Shown here piece by piece: positions 51,200 through 59,862 of a stretch of DNA of 64,000 nucleotides. Source of the DNA: Capsulimonas corticalis (GTDB taxonomy: Bacteria > Armatimonadota > Armatimonadia > Armatimonadales > Capsulimonadaceae). The notes below the pieces were generated by a model. That model was not told where the DNA came from. It saw nothing but the letters and a program-made list of their open reading frames with translations, and made no database searches. The position numbers were made by a program, and so were the translations under genes. Numbering within the stretch: position 1 is the stretch's first letter; each line of letters opens with the position of its first letter. The stretch spans positions 2,728,001 to 2,792,000 of the forward strand of contig NZ_AP025739.1 in the NCBI RefSeq assembly GCF_003574315.2, in the 5' to 3' direction.

Positions 51200-51940
51200 T
51201 TAAACCGTCTTGCTCTTATCGAACCGTGCGCCGACCGCGCTCCAGTCGATGATATTATAGAACGCCGCGACATAATCCGGCCGCTTGTTCTGATATTTGA
51301 GATAGTAGGCGTGCTCCCAGACGTCCAGACCCAGCAATGGCGTTCGGCCGCTGGAGAGCGGCGTGTCTTGATTGGGTAAATGCTCCAGGATCAGGCCGTC
51401 GGGGCCGTTACTCAGCCACGCCCAGCCGCTGCCGAACACGCCGAGCGCTTCCTTGGTGAAGGCCGCCTGGAAATTCTCGTAGCTGCCGAACTTCGCTTTG
51501 ATCGCATCGCCGAGCGCGCCTGACGGCGCGGCCGGACCGCCCACTTTCAGCGTTTCCCAGAACATCGTATGGTTCGCATGACCGCCCCCGTTATTGCGCA
51601 CGGCCGTGCGAATGGATTCGGGAACGGCGCTCAGATCCTTCAGCAGTTCCTCGACGGATTTCGAGGCAAGATCCGGGTGGTCCGCGACGGCTTTATTCAA
51701 ATTGGCGACATAGGCGGCGTGGTGCTTGTCGTGGTGGATCTGCATCGTCTTCGCGTCAATGTGCGGCTCCAGAGCGTCGTAGGCATAGGGCAGCGGCGGC
51801 AGGAGGAATGGGCCGGCCGGCGCGGGGGCAGCGGCCGGCGCCGGATCGGCGGCGCGGGCGAGCCGGGGCGTATATGCGCCGGCGGCGATGCCTGCGGCGG
51901 TGAGCATGGCGGATTTCAAAATCTCGCGTCGAGTGATCAT
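51200..51940 (-). CDS. Exported Fe/Mn superoxide dismutase
   Basis: I start at 51940 because AGGAGAGAATTC precedes the ATG; the longer open frame has no sense. 246 residues. The signal MITRREILKSAMLTAAG has a twin-Arg and ends near RLARAA. Metal ligands appear as His in KTMQIHHDKHHAAYV, His in GGGHANHTMFWETL, and Asp and His in LLGLDVWEHAYYLKYQNK. It dismutates superoxide outside the cytoplasm. A Pro/Ala-rich linker (about 30-43) separates the signal from the enzyme. Confidence 0.94.
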   Translation of the reverse strand: MITRREILKSAMLTAAGIAAGAYTPRLARAADPAPAAAPAPAGPFLLPPLPYAYDALEPHIDAKTMQIHHDKHHAAYVANLNKAVADHPDLASKSVEELLKDLSAVPESIRTAVRNNGGGHANHTMFWETLKVGGPAAPSGALGDAIKAKFGSYENFQAAFTKEALGVFGSGWAWLSNGPDGLILEHLPNQDTPLSSGRTPLLGLDVWEHAYYLKYQNKRPDYVAAFYNIIDWSAVGARFDKSKTV

Positions 51941-52162
51941 GAATTCTCTCCTCGCGTGTTTGTTTCGGAAATGGAAAAGGTCGGCGATCCGAGTTTTTCG
52001 CCGCGATACTATACCCAAATTGCGCGGCCCCGGGCGGCTCATTGAGGTCGGCGGCGGGAGCGGAATCCGACGGCCATTGGGGAACACTGGGGTGAGGTGG
52101 AGTATGCATGTCTTCGCGAGGGTTTTATGCTTCGGCGTTCTTCTGTGCCCGGGCGCCGAGAT

Positions 52163-52396
52163 GGCGTCGGCGGCGGCGTGATCGGCGGACTGATCGGCGC
52201 TCTGACGGCGGGCGGCATCCCCGAGGAAGCGGCGAAATCTTATCACGAGCATGTCGCCGCCGGCGATACGCTGGTGACGGTGCTTGCGGGAAACCATAAC
52301 CATGAGGAGCTGGAGAACATCATTCGCCAGCATGGCGGGCATGAGCTTGGCTACTTCTCGCGCTTTATCGACTCGGTTCAAAGTTTGGAATCGTAA
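52163..52396 (+). pseudogene. 5'-truncated copy of the stress-type gene at 50515
   Basis: From ggcgtcggcggcggcgtg the sequence aligns base by base with the 3' third of the gene at 50515-51126, with only about one change in the first 65 bases and more later; it ends with the same stop (QSLES versus QSIES). The upstream two thirds, start codon and ribosome site are missing. A frame with a GTG at 52097 runs through it, but its first residues are unrelated. Confidence 0.8.
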
Positions 52397-52423
52397 GGGC
52401 GTAGCACTGGAGATCTGACTGAA

Positions 52424-52453
52424 AAAGCCGAACGCCTATGGGTGTTCGGCTTT
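52424..52453. terminator. Bidirectional terminator
   Basis: AAAGCCGAAC (52424-52433) pairs with GTTCGGCTTT (52444-52453). T-rich tails exist on both strands (TTTTT on the minus side). It lies 28 bases past the truncated stress-gene copy. The following bases to 52666 show only weak short frames. Confidence 0.8.
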
Positions 52454-52666
52454 CGCTTGTCTCGCCTTAAGGCAATAGCTTAACGATGCAAATGTGATAA
52501 ACGCTAAAATAGAGCATCTCGCCGCTATCCGTGTAGCTCGCTTGACCATAGTCGGACTCCACGACGACGCGCTTCGTGAGATAAAGAGCCCCGCCACCAA
52601 GCCGTATCTTCGGCATTTGGAATGATTCGAGTAAGCCTGCACGTAGCAATGAAGGGGGTAACATTC

Positions 52667-53293
52667 ATGATTATTTTGCATGCCTTCGCGTTCGCCGCCA
52701 TCACGGCGCTTTCTCCCGATTACTCGGCGTTACACAAACTCAATGCTTCATTTCTCAAAGCGGGCGCTTCACTGCATATCGTATTCGGGCAAAAAAACGG
52801 TTTTGGCCTTCCTATAGAAGGATTTGAATACCTTGCCCTCACGCGATCCGGAAAAACGAAGGTCGTACGCCATCTTAACGAATTACGTGGGAGCGTCGAG
52901 ATCAAAAGCAGTAAGGAAGCTTTGGATTATGTTCGGCTTAGGACTTCGCCCGCGACATGGTATTTATGGAAGGCGGAAGATGAAGCTATTGAAATAATGG
53001 ATGAAGATCATGCTCGAATGCTTGTTAATTATGGAGTAGGACCGTGCTTACAAGTTGGCGACACTACCAGAGCCGACATGGATCAGGCTGGAATATCGGC
53101 GGCGACGGTCACAACCATCCATCAATCATATCGGATCACGCGCTGGCTGCTTCTAGACCTTACACCACAAGGTCACCAAAAGCTTATTCTAAGAAGAGTG
53201 GAGGAAGACGTAGACACGGATGGCGGATATAAAATGCGTGTCCTCAAACAAATGCCAGTGACAAATGGGTGGTTCATCCCACGTTTCGAATGA
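52667..53293 (+). CDS. Exported hypothetical protein
   Basis: I choose the ATG at 52667 because AGGGGG precedes it at good spacing and a signal peptide follows (MIILHAFAFAAITALS). About 208 residues; I do not recognise a family. Segments include LHIVFGQKNGFGLPIEGFEY, LRGSVEIKSSKEALDYVRLR and ITRWLLLDLTPQGHQKLIL. The DNA is visibly poorer in G and C than its neighbours, and codon use differs (many AAA, GAA, ATT), which suggests recent acquisition. Confidence 0.6.
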   Translation: MIILHAFAFAAITALSPDYSALHKLNASFLKAGASLHIVFGQKNGFGLPIEGFEYLALTRSGKTKVVRHLNELRGSVEIKSSKEALDYVRLRTSPATWYLWKAEDEAIEIMDEDHARMLVNYGVGPCLQVGDTTRADMDQAGISAATVTTIHQSYRITRWLLLDLTPQGHQKLILRRVEEDVDTDGGYKMRVLKQMPVTNGWFIPRFE

Positions 53294-53309
53294 TTGACCG
53301 GCGCTTCGT

Positions 53310-53831
53310 TTACTCTTTTTCCGGCGGCATGCGCCCGGCGTCGCGCATGGCGTGGAGGACGGCGGCGTGGGCTTCTTCCAGTTGCTTGGTCAGGCGTCGG
53401 ATGGGTTTGATCTGCGCATCGGGGAGGTGGGCGTACATGGGGCCGCAGACGTAGGTGGTGCAGCCGAAGGGGCGCAGGTCGTTGGGGAAGGTGCAGCGGC
53501 CTTGGTGGAGGTATTCACAGGGCTCCATGGGGGAGGCGTCGTGGGAGGAAGCGGCCATGGGGAGGGTGACGGCGTTTTCTGAGAGACGATTCCCGGCGTA
53601 AGAGACGGCGGGCGTGTAGGGATCCATATCGCCGAGATGGGGAAAGGTGTGGCCGGTTCCGACGGCGAGGGCGACGTCCATGGGGGTGACGCGCGTTGGT
53701 TTGATGCAGCAGGGAGTCGTGCAGCTTGGGCAGTGTTTTGCCGTGAATGGGTCGAAGAGGGCGCGGATTTCGCGCTGGATACGTCTGTATTCGGAGAGTG
53801 GGTTGCCACGCGTGCGTCGCTTGCCTTTCAT
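53310..53831 (-). CDS. YkgJ-type cysteine-cluster protein
   Basis: 173 residues starting MKGKRRTRGNPLSEYRR. Cys groups are FTAKHCPSCTTPCCIKPTRV, PCEYLHQGRCTFPNDLRPFG and CTTYVC, the pattern of the YkgJ/UPF0153 family thought to chelate zinc or iron. The start codon lies three bases from the stop of the upstream TolB-like gene, so the two are in one operon. Role unknown. Confidence 0.75.
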   Translation of the reverse strand: MKGKRRTRGNPLSEYRRIQREIRALFDPFTAKHCPSCTTPCCIKPTRVTPMDVALAVGTGHTFPHLGDMDPYTPAVSYAGNRLSENAVTLPMAASSHDASPMEPCEYLHQGRCTFPNDLRPFGCTTYVCGPMYAHLPDAQIKPIRRLTKQLEEAHAAVLHAMRDAGRMPPEKE

Positions 53832-53834
53832 GGT

Positions 53835-54950
53835 TTAAACGCCCCAGTCCCAGCCGGCGCGGCCGACGCGCATGGGAAGCTTGACGCTCTTGCCGGTGGC
53901 GAGGTCCAGGCAAAACAGCTCGTCCTCGGGAACCGGCGGCTTACTGACGGTGTAGGCCAGATACTTGCCGTCGGGAGACCAGCGCAGAGATGTGATCGTG
54001 CGGCCGCCAAAGACCGACCAGCCGGGATCGATATGGAACACGCGCGCCGCATGACGCTGCGGGCTGTCGCTGACGAGAATATTCAGGGTGGGGGCCTTGG
54101 TCACATAGGCGACTTTGTCCCGCGCGGGATTGAGAGCATACGCCGCCACGTTGGAGATGGTGCTGTAGGCGACCGTATCCACGCCCGTTTCATACTGGGA
54201 CTGGCTCGGATCGGTTCGATGGCTCTCGCTTTCAAAGACATTCAGGTCGGCGCTGGACTTGGTGCGCGCCAGAAAGGCGCGCAGGCCCATGGGACCCGTG
54301 GCCGGCGCGCTGGTTGCGGGCGCTCCGTCCTTGCTCGCGGGGATGGGCGGCAGGTAGAGCGGCGCGGCGGCGGGCGATCCGCCGGCGACCGGAACCGTAT
54401 AAATGGTCCCGTCGTTCAGAAAGACGATGGACTTTCCGTCGGGCGTCCAGGCGAGACCGGAGGGCGGCTGCATCTGGTTTTTGCTCAGGTCCAGCAGCAG
54501 GCGCGGCTTGCCGCCGCCGGGCATGTTGGTGTTGGAGGGAGACACCCAGAGCTGGTGGACGATATCGTGCGTGCCTTCGAGGATCGTGATGACTTGCTTG
54601 ACGTAGGCGATCTGCTTGCCGTCGGGCGAAAATGTCGGCTGGTTGATCCAGTCGCGGCTGCCGCCGTCCGTGTCCTGGGGCTCGACTTCGCGCAGCAGCT
54701 CGCGCGATGCGCCGTCGGGCGTGACGAGGCGCATGCCGCGCAGCGTCGTCGTCTTTTCCGAAGGCGCGTCGGCGTCCATGTAAATGAGGCGTCCGACGGG
54801 CAGCGCCAGCACGACCGGAGGCGCGGTGAACCGGCCCGCGAGCGTGATGGCGAGCGGAATGCCGACCAGCGCCGTGGCGACGAACCAGGGCCAGCGTTTG
54901 GCGCGCGGCGGGGGCGGGTCGTCGATAGAGCTAATCACGAGTGAGGGCAT
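53835..54950 (-). CDS. Membrane-anchored TolB/WD40-like beta-propeller protein
   Basis: 371 residues. One transmembrane helix near residues 20-42 (WPWFVATALVGIPLAITLAG), then propeller repeats of the PD40/TolB type: INQPTFSPDGKQIAYVKQ, GLAWTPDGKSIVFLNDGTIY, and ITSLRWSPDGKYLAYTVSKP. The propeller should face the periplasm. The first 20 bases overlap the end of the ThyX-like gene, so the three genes from 56478 to 53310 form one operon. No function can be fixed. Confidence 0.8.
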   Translation of the reverse strand: MPSLVISSIDDPPPPRAKRWPWFVATALVGIPLAITLAGRFTAPPVVLALPVGRLIYMDADAPSEKTTTLRGMRLVTPDGASRELLREVEPQDTDGGSRDWINQPTFSPDGKQIAYVKQVITILEGTHDIVHQLWVSPSNTNMPGGGKPRLLLDLSKNQMQPPSGLAWTPDGKSIVFLNDGTIYTVPVAGGSPAAAPLYLPPIPASKDGAPATSAPATGPMGLRAFLARTKSSADLNVFESESHRTDPSQSQYETGVDTVAYSTISNVAAYALNPARDKVAYVTKAPTLNILVSDSPQRHAARVFHIDPGWSVFGGRTITSLRWSPDGKYLAYTVSKPPVPEDELFCLDLATGKSVKLPMRVGRAGWDWGV

Positions 54951-56478
54951 ATTCGTTCATATTCGGCCGCAGATAACGCGCGACCAGCGGATAGGCTTCG
55001 GCGACCGCCGTGTAGACTTGCTGCGCGATCTTTCGATAAGATGGGTGCCCCTGCCGCGCGGAGCGCAGCTCGACAAAGTGGGTCACTGAGCGCAGGTTCC
55101 AGGTGAACAGAGCGCGCACGCGCGTCCCCAGCGGCAGGATGTACTGAGCCTCGTCGACAAGCCCCGCCGCGACCATCCGGGCGTATGTGGCGGCGGCGCG
55201 GCCCATCAAGGCGTCATACTGATCGGCGTAACCGAAGCGGGTGATCTCGGGCGGCGTCTCGTAACCCAGCGCCGGCGATAGCGCCTGCGTGGTTTGCGTC
55301 GCGATCCGGTGCCGCTGGACATCGCGATAAGCGCCATAGTCCATGGTGATTTCGACGGTGCAGTCGATGCGCTCCAGGGCTCGGCCCGGCGCGTCGTGCT
55401 TTCCGCGCCCTTTCAAATAGACATCCACGATCCGCTCTTTTGTCTCCTGATCCAGGGACTTGACCTTCGGAAGAACTTGAGACATGGGGGCGTCGACGGC
55501 CCCGTAAAGAATGGCGGCGACCAATCGGTCGTCGGCGTCCGGATCGGCGTCGATCAGCGTCACGCCCGATCTCAGAGGCGCCTGCTCCAATGTATCAAAT
55601 CCCAGCTCGGCGGCGATGGCGGCGACGGATTTCTCGGTTTCCTCGCGATAGGCGCTGTGGTCGGCGTACTTCAAGAGCGTCGGCACGATATGCTGCGCTT
55701 CGGATTTGAGCCGTTCGCCGATGGCGCGGCCTTCGGGCAGGGGCTGCGAAAGCAGCTTGGTGATCAGGGTCTCCAGCGAGCGGGCGTTGAGGGTCAGGCC
55801 GATATTCGTATAGGTCGCGGCGGGCAGAAGATAGCGCAGGATATCGAAGGCGCTGGCCCGGCAGGCGCTGTCGTAACCGCGATCCGTCTGCTTCTCGGTT
55901 TTGGGGACGCGCGATTTGATCTGTGCGACGATGTCGTCGGTCCAGCCCGAGTAGGCGCTGAGCAGCGCGGCCAGCGTTCCCCGGTACTCCTCCGCAAGCT
56001 CCGGATGCTGAGAGAGCGCCGGCGGGACGTACATCTTATGGATGTCGAACGCCACATAGCGCGTGCTCTTCTCCGTGTAGGAGGCGAGACGGCCGTCCTC
56101 GATCAGCTTGGAGGCGATAATGCTGACGTCTTCGATCGCGAGATGGACGCAGCCGTGTTCGGCGACGCTGCTGTGCCCGTACCCCACGACCCACTTCTCA
56201 TGGAACGTCCGCGCCTTCTGACGGGCCGCCGCCAGGGCGTCTCCGTCTGTTTCGTCCAGAGCGGGCGCGGCTCCGCCCGCGCCCGTCAGATCCAGATCGC
56301 CTTCCTGCAAAAGCTTGAGCAGATTGCGGCGCAGGCTGTCCTTGCTGCGCGAGTAATACGCGAAGAGAACCGCGACGACTTCTTCGGGCAGGTTGCGCAG
56401 GGCGAAGATCGACCCGTCCATATTGGTGACATACGGCGTCAGCGCCGCGCGCTCTTCGGGGGAAAATATTTCGGTCAT
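54931..56478 (-). CDS. Tandem ThyX-like (FAD-dependent thymidylate synthase family) protein
   Basis: 515 residues from the ATG at 56478; a GTG nine bases earlier is possible. ThyX is normally about 220-250 residues, and this protein has two ThyX-like halves. The first has VVGYGHSSVAEHGCVHLAIE and then RLASYTEKSTRYV, matching the Ser/Glu/Ser/Arg-Tyr part of the ThyX signature but lacking RHR. The second has YRDVQRHRIATQTTQALSP, which keeps RHR but loses the Ser positions. Thus each half has what the other lacks. It may still make dTMP from dUMP with FAD and methylene-folate, or do something else. Confidence 0.78.
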   Translation of the reverse strand: MTEIFSPEERAALTPYVTNMDGSIFALRNLPEEVVAVLFAYYSRSKDSLRRNLLKLLQEGDLDLTGAGGAAPALDETDGDALAAARQKARTFHEKWVVGYGHSSVAEHGCVHLAIEDVSIIASKLIEDGRLASYTEKSTRYVAFDIHKMYVPPALSQHPELAEEYRGTLAALLSAYSGWTDDIVAQIKSRVPKTEKQTDRGYDSACRASAFDILRYLLPAATYTNIGLTLNARSLETLITKLLSQPLPEGRAIGERLKSEAQHIVPTLLKYADHSAYREETEKSVAAIAAELGFDTLEQAPLRSGVTLIDADPDADDRLVAAILYGAVDAPMSQVLPKVKSLDQETKERIVDVYLKGRGKHDAPGRALERIDCTVEITMDYGAYRDVQRHRIATQTTQALSPALGYETPPEITRFGYADQYDALMGRAAATYARMVAAGLVDEAQYILPLGTRVRALFTWNLRSVTHFVELRSARQGHPSYRKIAQQVYTAVAEAYPLVARYLRPNMNEYALTRD

Positions 56479-56583
56479 GGGCGCCACTTCGTTAAATATT
56501 CGCTTGCTGGGGTGAAAAATCGCCGCCAGCCACCCATCTATTATGGCACAGGGGCGGGGCGTTTCGCGCGGGGGCGGGGCTCT

Positions 56584-58281
56584 TCACAGAACGCGCACCG
56601 CCAGGATGCAGGCGTCGTCGCGCAGTTTGCCTCGGGCGTGTCTTTCGACGCCGCCGATGATTCGCTGGCAGAGGCTATGGGCGTCTTCGTGGAGCGGATG
56701 GCCGCGCAGGAGAGCGGCGAGGCCGTCGACCCCCAGAAGGTCCTGGCGTCTGGGGCCGGCTTCGGAGAGGCCGTCCGTGTAGAGCAGGAGGGCGTCGCCG
56801 GCCTGGAGACGGCGCGCGCCATCCGTGTAGACGGCCGCCGCGTCGACGCCGAGCGGCGGTCCGGTGGGACCGAGCATCTCCACATGGCCGGTCGCGGCGT
56901 GGCGCAGCAGGAGCGGCTCATGTCCGCAGGAGACATAGGTGAAGGTGTGATCGGCGGGCGAGTACTGGGCGATGCAGACGGTGACAAAGCCCGTGAGCAG
57001 GTTCTGGGTGGCGAGAATGTGATTGAGCTGCGCGACGGCTTCCGTGAGCGGAAGTCCCTGGTAGACGACGCAGCGAAGCATATTGCGTACGGCGGCGACC
57101 TGCGCGGCCGCCGCCAGGCCCTTGCCGGAGACGTCGCCGATCACCAGGATGTGGCGGCCCTCCGTGGGGGTGAAGAGATCGCAGAAGTCGCCGCCGATCT
57201 CCGCTTCCGCGAGGGCCGCGTGATAGTAGTCGGCGACCTGGAGTCCGGGCGTGCGTCGGGGCAGATTGGGCTGAAGCGTTTGCTGAAGGGCGACGGCGAT
57301 ATTGTGCTCGCGCTGGCTGACGCGCGCCGCCTCCACCGCCGTGCGCGTCTGCATCGCCACCGCTTCCGTCAGAGCGATCTCCGCCTCCGTCCACGCGTGC
57401 GTTTCGCCCGTCATCGCGACGCCCAAAAGCGCGACGAGATTGCCGTCGTCGAAAAAGGGAACGTTGAGGAGCGCGCGGATCCCATACTCCTCCATGACGG
57501 CGATTGTCGTTTCCGGCCATGGGTACAGGCGCGTATCGGGCGCGATCAAAGTGCGGTCGCCATTGAAGATGATGCGGAAGTCCACGCCCAGATCCGAGAG
57601 CGGATACTCTCCGGTGATGGGAAAGAGATCGTCGCGCCGCCAGTCCTCGGCGATCCAGATGCGCTGCGCGGCGAAGTCGATCTGCGCGAAGTAGCAGCGG
57701 TCGGCGAGCAGGGCCTGTCCGAGCGCGCGGCTCGCCACGGTCTGCACCTCGCGCGGGTCCAGCGTGGTGCGGATCGTCTGTCCGATCTCATTGAGCAGCT
57801 TCTCGCGCTGATACGCCATGTCCAGCGCGGCTTCCGTTTGCTTTTGGACCGTGATATCCCGGACCGTCAGTACGGCGAGCGCCGGAGCGCCGTCGCCATC
57901 CGCCGCCATGCCGCCGTTGTAACTGCCGATGAACTCCGCGCTTCCGTCCCTGCGCTTCACAGCCACCTGAAAGTCGCGGAGCGTTTCTCCGGCGAGCACG
58001 CGCGCGAGCGGCCATTGCTCCGGCGGCAGGATTCGGCCCGTGAGATCGCGCGCTTCAAACCACTGGCGGAAGTCCGTCAGCGATTGGGGCAGGTCTTCGT
58101 GCGACGCAAAGCCGACCATTCGCAAGTAAGCCTGGTTCGCGGCGAGCAGGCGCCCCGACCGGTCTGCGACGAGCAAACCTTCGGCCAGACTGTCGATAAT
58201 CGCCTCAAGCTGCGGCAGGTCGTTTTCCCACTGTCCCAGGAGGGTGGGGTCACAGGTCTTCCGTGGATCGGATGGCTTCAT
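56584..58281 (-). CDS. PAS-GAF-SpoIIE-type serine phosphatase
   Basis: Start at 58281 (MKPSDPRKTCDPTLLG), 565 residues. PAS domain about 25-150 (IIDSLAEGLLVADRSGRLLA), GAF domain about 165-315 (ADRCYFAQIDFAAQRIWIAE, YGIRALLNVPFFDDGNLVAL), then a PP2C/SpoIIE domain about 330-560 (EIGGDFCDLFTPTEGRHILV, GDVSGKGLAAA, LLLYTDGLSEAG and LRDDACILAVRVL with the metal-binding Asp residues). Such proteins (RsbU type) dephosphorylate anti-sigma-factor antagonists in partner switching. No STAS or HPK kinase gene is nearby. The window's tRNA genes lie upstream on the other strand. Confidence 0.92.
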   Translation of the reverse strand: MKPSDPRKTCDPTLLGQWENDLPQLEAIIDSLAEGLLVADRSGRLLAANQAYLRMVGFASHEDLPQSLTDFRQWFEARDLTGRILPPEQWPLARVLAGETLRDFQVAVKRRDGSAEFIGSYNGGMAADGDGAPALAVLTVRDITVQKQTEAALDMAYQREKLLNEIGQTIRTTLDPREVQTVASRALGQALLADRCYFAQIDFAAQRIWIAEDWRRDDLFPITGEYPLSDLGVDFRIIFNGDRTLIAPDTRLYPWPETTIAVMEEYGIRALLNVPFFDDGNLVALLGVAMTGETHAWTEAEIALTEAVAMQTRTAVEAARVSQREHNIAVALQQTLQPNLPRRTPGLQVADYYHAALAEAEIGGDFCDLFTPTEGRHILVIGDVSGKGLAAAAQVAAVRNMLRCVVYQGLPLTEAVAQLNHILATQNLLTGFVTVCIAQYSPADHTFTYVSCGHEPLLLRHAATGHVEMLGPTGPPLGVDAAAVYTDGARRLQAGDALLLYTDGLSEAGPRRQDLLGVDGLAALLRGHPLHEDAHSLCQRIIGGVERHARGKLRDDACILAVRVL

Positions 58282-58438
58282 TTGTCCATGAACCTTCTCG
58301 GAGATGGACGGCTTGAACAGCCGTTTAAGATATATTGCGGTCACCGCAATCCTGTGATAATAATACCCGTTTCCATACTCTGAACGTTCGTTTGCTGTGC
58401 GCCTGAACGATGGGGAAGAAGAAAATCCGTCGAAACCC

Positions 58439-58467
58439 TTGACTCGCGATGCGGGCAGGGGTATAAT
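58439..58467 (+). promoter_or_regulatory. Promoter of the tRNA pair
   Basis: TTGACT (58439-58444), 17 bases, TATAAT (58462-58467), 20 bases before the mature end of tRNA-Val. Confidence 0.85.
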
Positions 58468-58487
58468 CTGCATCACGTAACGGAAAC

Positions 58488-58562
58488 GGGCGGATAGCGT
58501 AGCGGTAGCGCATCTCGTTTACACCGAGAGGGTCGGGGGTTCGAATCCCTCTTCGCCCACCA
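58488..58562 (+). tRNA. tRNA-Val (anticodon TAC)
   Basis: Acceptor arms GGGCGGA and TTCGCCC pair; the anticodon stem TCTCG/CGAGA encloses TTTACAC, giving anticodon TAC for GTA/GTG valine codons. The T-arm has GGTTCGAATCC. CCA is encoded at 58560-58562. Confidence 0.95.
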
Positions 58563-58645
58563 AGCGCCGATCAAACGAAGAAGCGTCATTGTTATTCCCA
58601 AGCGGACGCAGGCAAATCGTCTCGATGAAGCCTGTCGGTTACTGC

Positions 58646-58721
58646 GCCGCCTTAGCTCAGTTGGTAGAGCACTCGACTGAAAATTGAGGTGTCACTGGTT
58701 CAAGTCCGGTAGGCGGCACCA
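58646..58721 (+). tRNA. tRNA-Phe (anticodon GAA)
   Basis: Acceptor GCCGCCT pairs with AGGCGGC; anticodon stem CTCGA/TTGAG with a G-T pair encloses CTGAAAA, anticodon GAA. D-arm AGCTCAGTTGGTAGAGC and T-arm GGTTCAAGTCC are canonical, and CCA is encoded. It follows tRNA-Val by 83 bases, likely as one transcript. Confidence 0.96.
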
Positions 58722-58746
58722 TTTCATCCGGCGGTAGTAATGATCT

Positions 58747-58770
58747 AGGGAGAGCCTCGCTCTCCCTTTT
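58747..58770 (+). terminator. Intrinsic terminator of the tRNA transcript
   Basis: AGGGAGAG/CTCTCCCT (58747-58754, 58760-58767) with loop CCTCG, followed by TTTT. Confidence 0.88.
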
Positions 58771-58820
58771 CATGTTTGTCGCGTTTCCCAATATTCCAGC
58801 AGCGTTTAATGCGGGGTCTC

Positions 58821-59528
58821 ATGGCGTCACGAATTCGTCCCTTGCCGGTCGTCGCTTATCGAGGCGCGCCACAGCAGTGTCCTCCCGGAAGCACTGTGGC
58901 GTCGCTGCGCAAGGCCGTGGAGCTGCGCGCCAGCGCGCTGATGGTCGATGTTCGGCGCACGCGGGACGACATTCTCGTCATCGAACACGATGCGGTTCGC
59001 ATGGTGGATGACCGCGAAGTCCCGATCCGCGAAAAGTCGCTTGCCGACTGGCGCGCCCGCAGCGCGGACACAGACTCGCCCATCGCAACTCTGGAAGACG
59101 CCATGGCGGTCGCCGCACAGGCGGGTATCGGCCTCATCCTGGACTTCCGCGAATCCGGCACCGAGGCGCTTCTCGCCCGGGCCATTCGCCAAAGCCGCTT
59201 TTCCCTCGACTCGATCCTGGTGACCGGCGCCGACGCCACCAGCCGCACCATTCTGCGCGGCCTGGACCCAAGGATCCCCCTAGGCCACACGCTCGGGCCT
59301 GAGAACGCCTCCCAAATCAACGCCAAGCTGCTCGCCGCCCTCGACGTGGACGCCGTAACCTGGCACCATCGTCTGCTCACCCCGCCGATCGTCAATATTC
59401 TCCACCTCCGCGACATACGAGTCTACGGCTGGTACGCCGACCTCGCCGAAGACATGCGCCGCCTGCGCGACACATGTAAGGTGGACGGCGTCATCACCAA
59501 TGCGCCCGATCTGATCCGCACCATCTAA
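58821..59528 (+). CDS. Degenerate glycerophosphodiester phosphodiesterase-like protein
   Basis: I use the ATG at 58821 (MASRIRPLPVVAYRGAPQ); an ATG at 58809 and a TTG at 58776 are also in frame, the last overlapping the terminator zone. About 235 residues with the GDPD TIM-barrel pattern: VAYRGAPQ, SLRKAVELRASALMVDVRRT, DDILVIEHD, SPIATLEDAMAVA, and a final YGWYADLAEDMRRLRDTCKV then GVITNAPDLI. However, the catalytic HRG His is Tyr, the Glu of the E-x-D metal pair is Met, and the later core Glu is Asp (LILDFRE). It is probably not an active GDPD of the usual kind. Confidence 0.8.
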   Translation: MASRIRPLPVVAYRGAPQQCPPGSTVASLRKAVELRASALMVDVRRTRDDILVIEHDAVRMVDDREVPIREKSLADWRARSADTDSPIATLEDAMAVAAQAGIGLILDFRESGTEALLARAIRQSRFSLDSILVTGADATSRTILRGLDPRIPLGHTLGPENASQINAKLLAALDVDAVTWHHRLLTPPIVNILHLRDIRVYGWYADLAEDMRRLRDTCKVDGVITNAPDLIRTI

Positions 59529-59727
59529 TCATCGACTTCCCTTTCACGAATTTTCCCGCGCTTCCATCTGCTTTGATTTATGCACCAAAGTGCAAGGTGA
59601 GTGGCTCCATCATGGATCCAGATGCCTGTTAAGCACTGTATTCTTGTGTCTGTGGATCTTTTATCAGAGTCTTTTCGTGAGCCATGTGACGGCAATCGGG
59701 ATTTTTTTAATTGGCCCCAAAAAAACC

Positions 59728-59778
59728 TTGACATTGGTACCAATCTATGTTAGACTATGTCTGTTCCAAATGGTACCA
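59728..59778 (+). promoter_or_regulatory. Promoter with two TGGTACCA operators
   Basis: TTGACA (59728-59733), 17 bases, TAGACT (59751-59756). The palindrome ATTGGTACCAAT (59733-59744) sits in the spacer, and TGGTACCA recurs at 59771-59778, centres 36 bases apart. This is a strong arrangement for a repressor of LacI or GntR/AraR type. The rest of the 59529-59862 gap shows no gene. Confidence 0.7.
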
Positions 59779-59862
59779 AGTCGTTTCCATTGAACACTGT
59801 TCTACCAACATTATGTTTATCATTCAGCGCATGATGTTATTATCGAAAGGATCGCAGGCATA

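Noticed and set aside
52467-52616. Possible 49-residue minus-strand protein (MPKIRLGGGALYLTKRVVV...)
   Set aside because: Sequence is not absurd, but there is no ribosome site or promoter and no family match; too weak to list as a gene.
55294-58383. Plus-strand frame of about 1030 codons opposite the ThyX-like and phosphatase genes
   Set aside because: Spans two clear minus-strand genes and the gap between them; composition is that of an antisense GC-rich frame.
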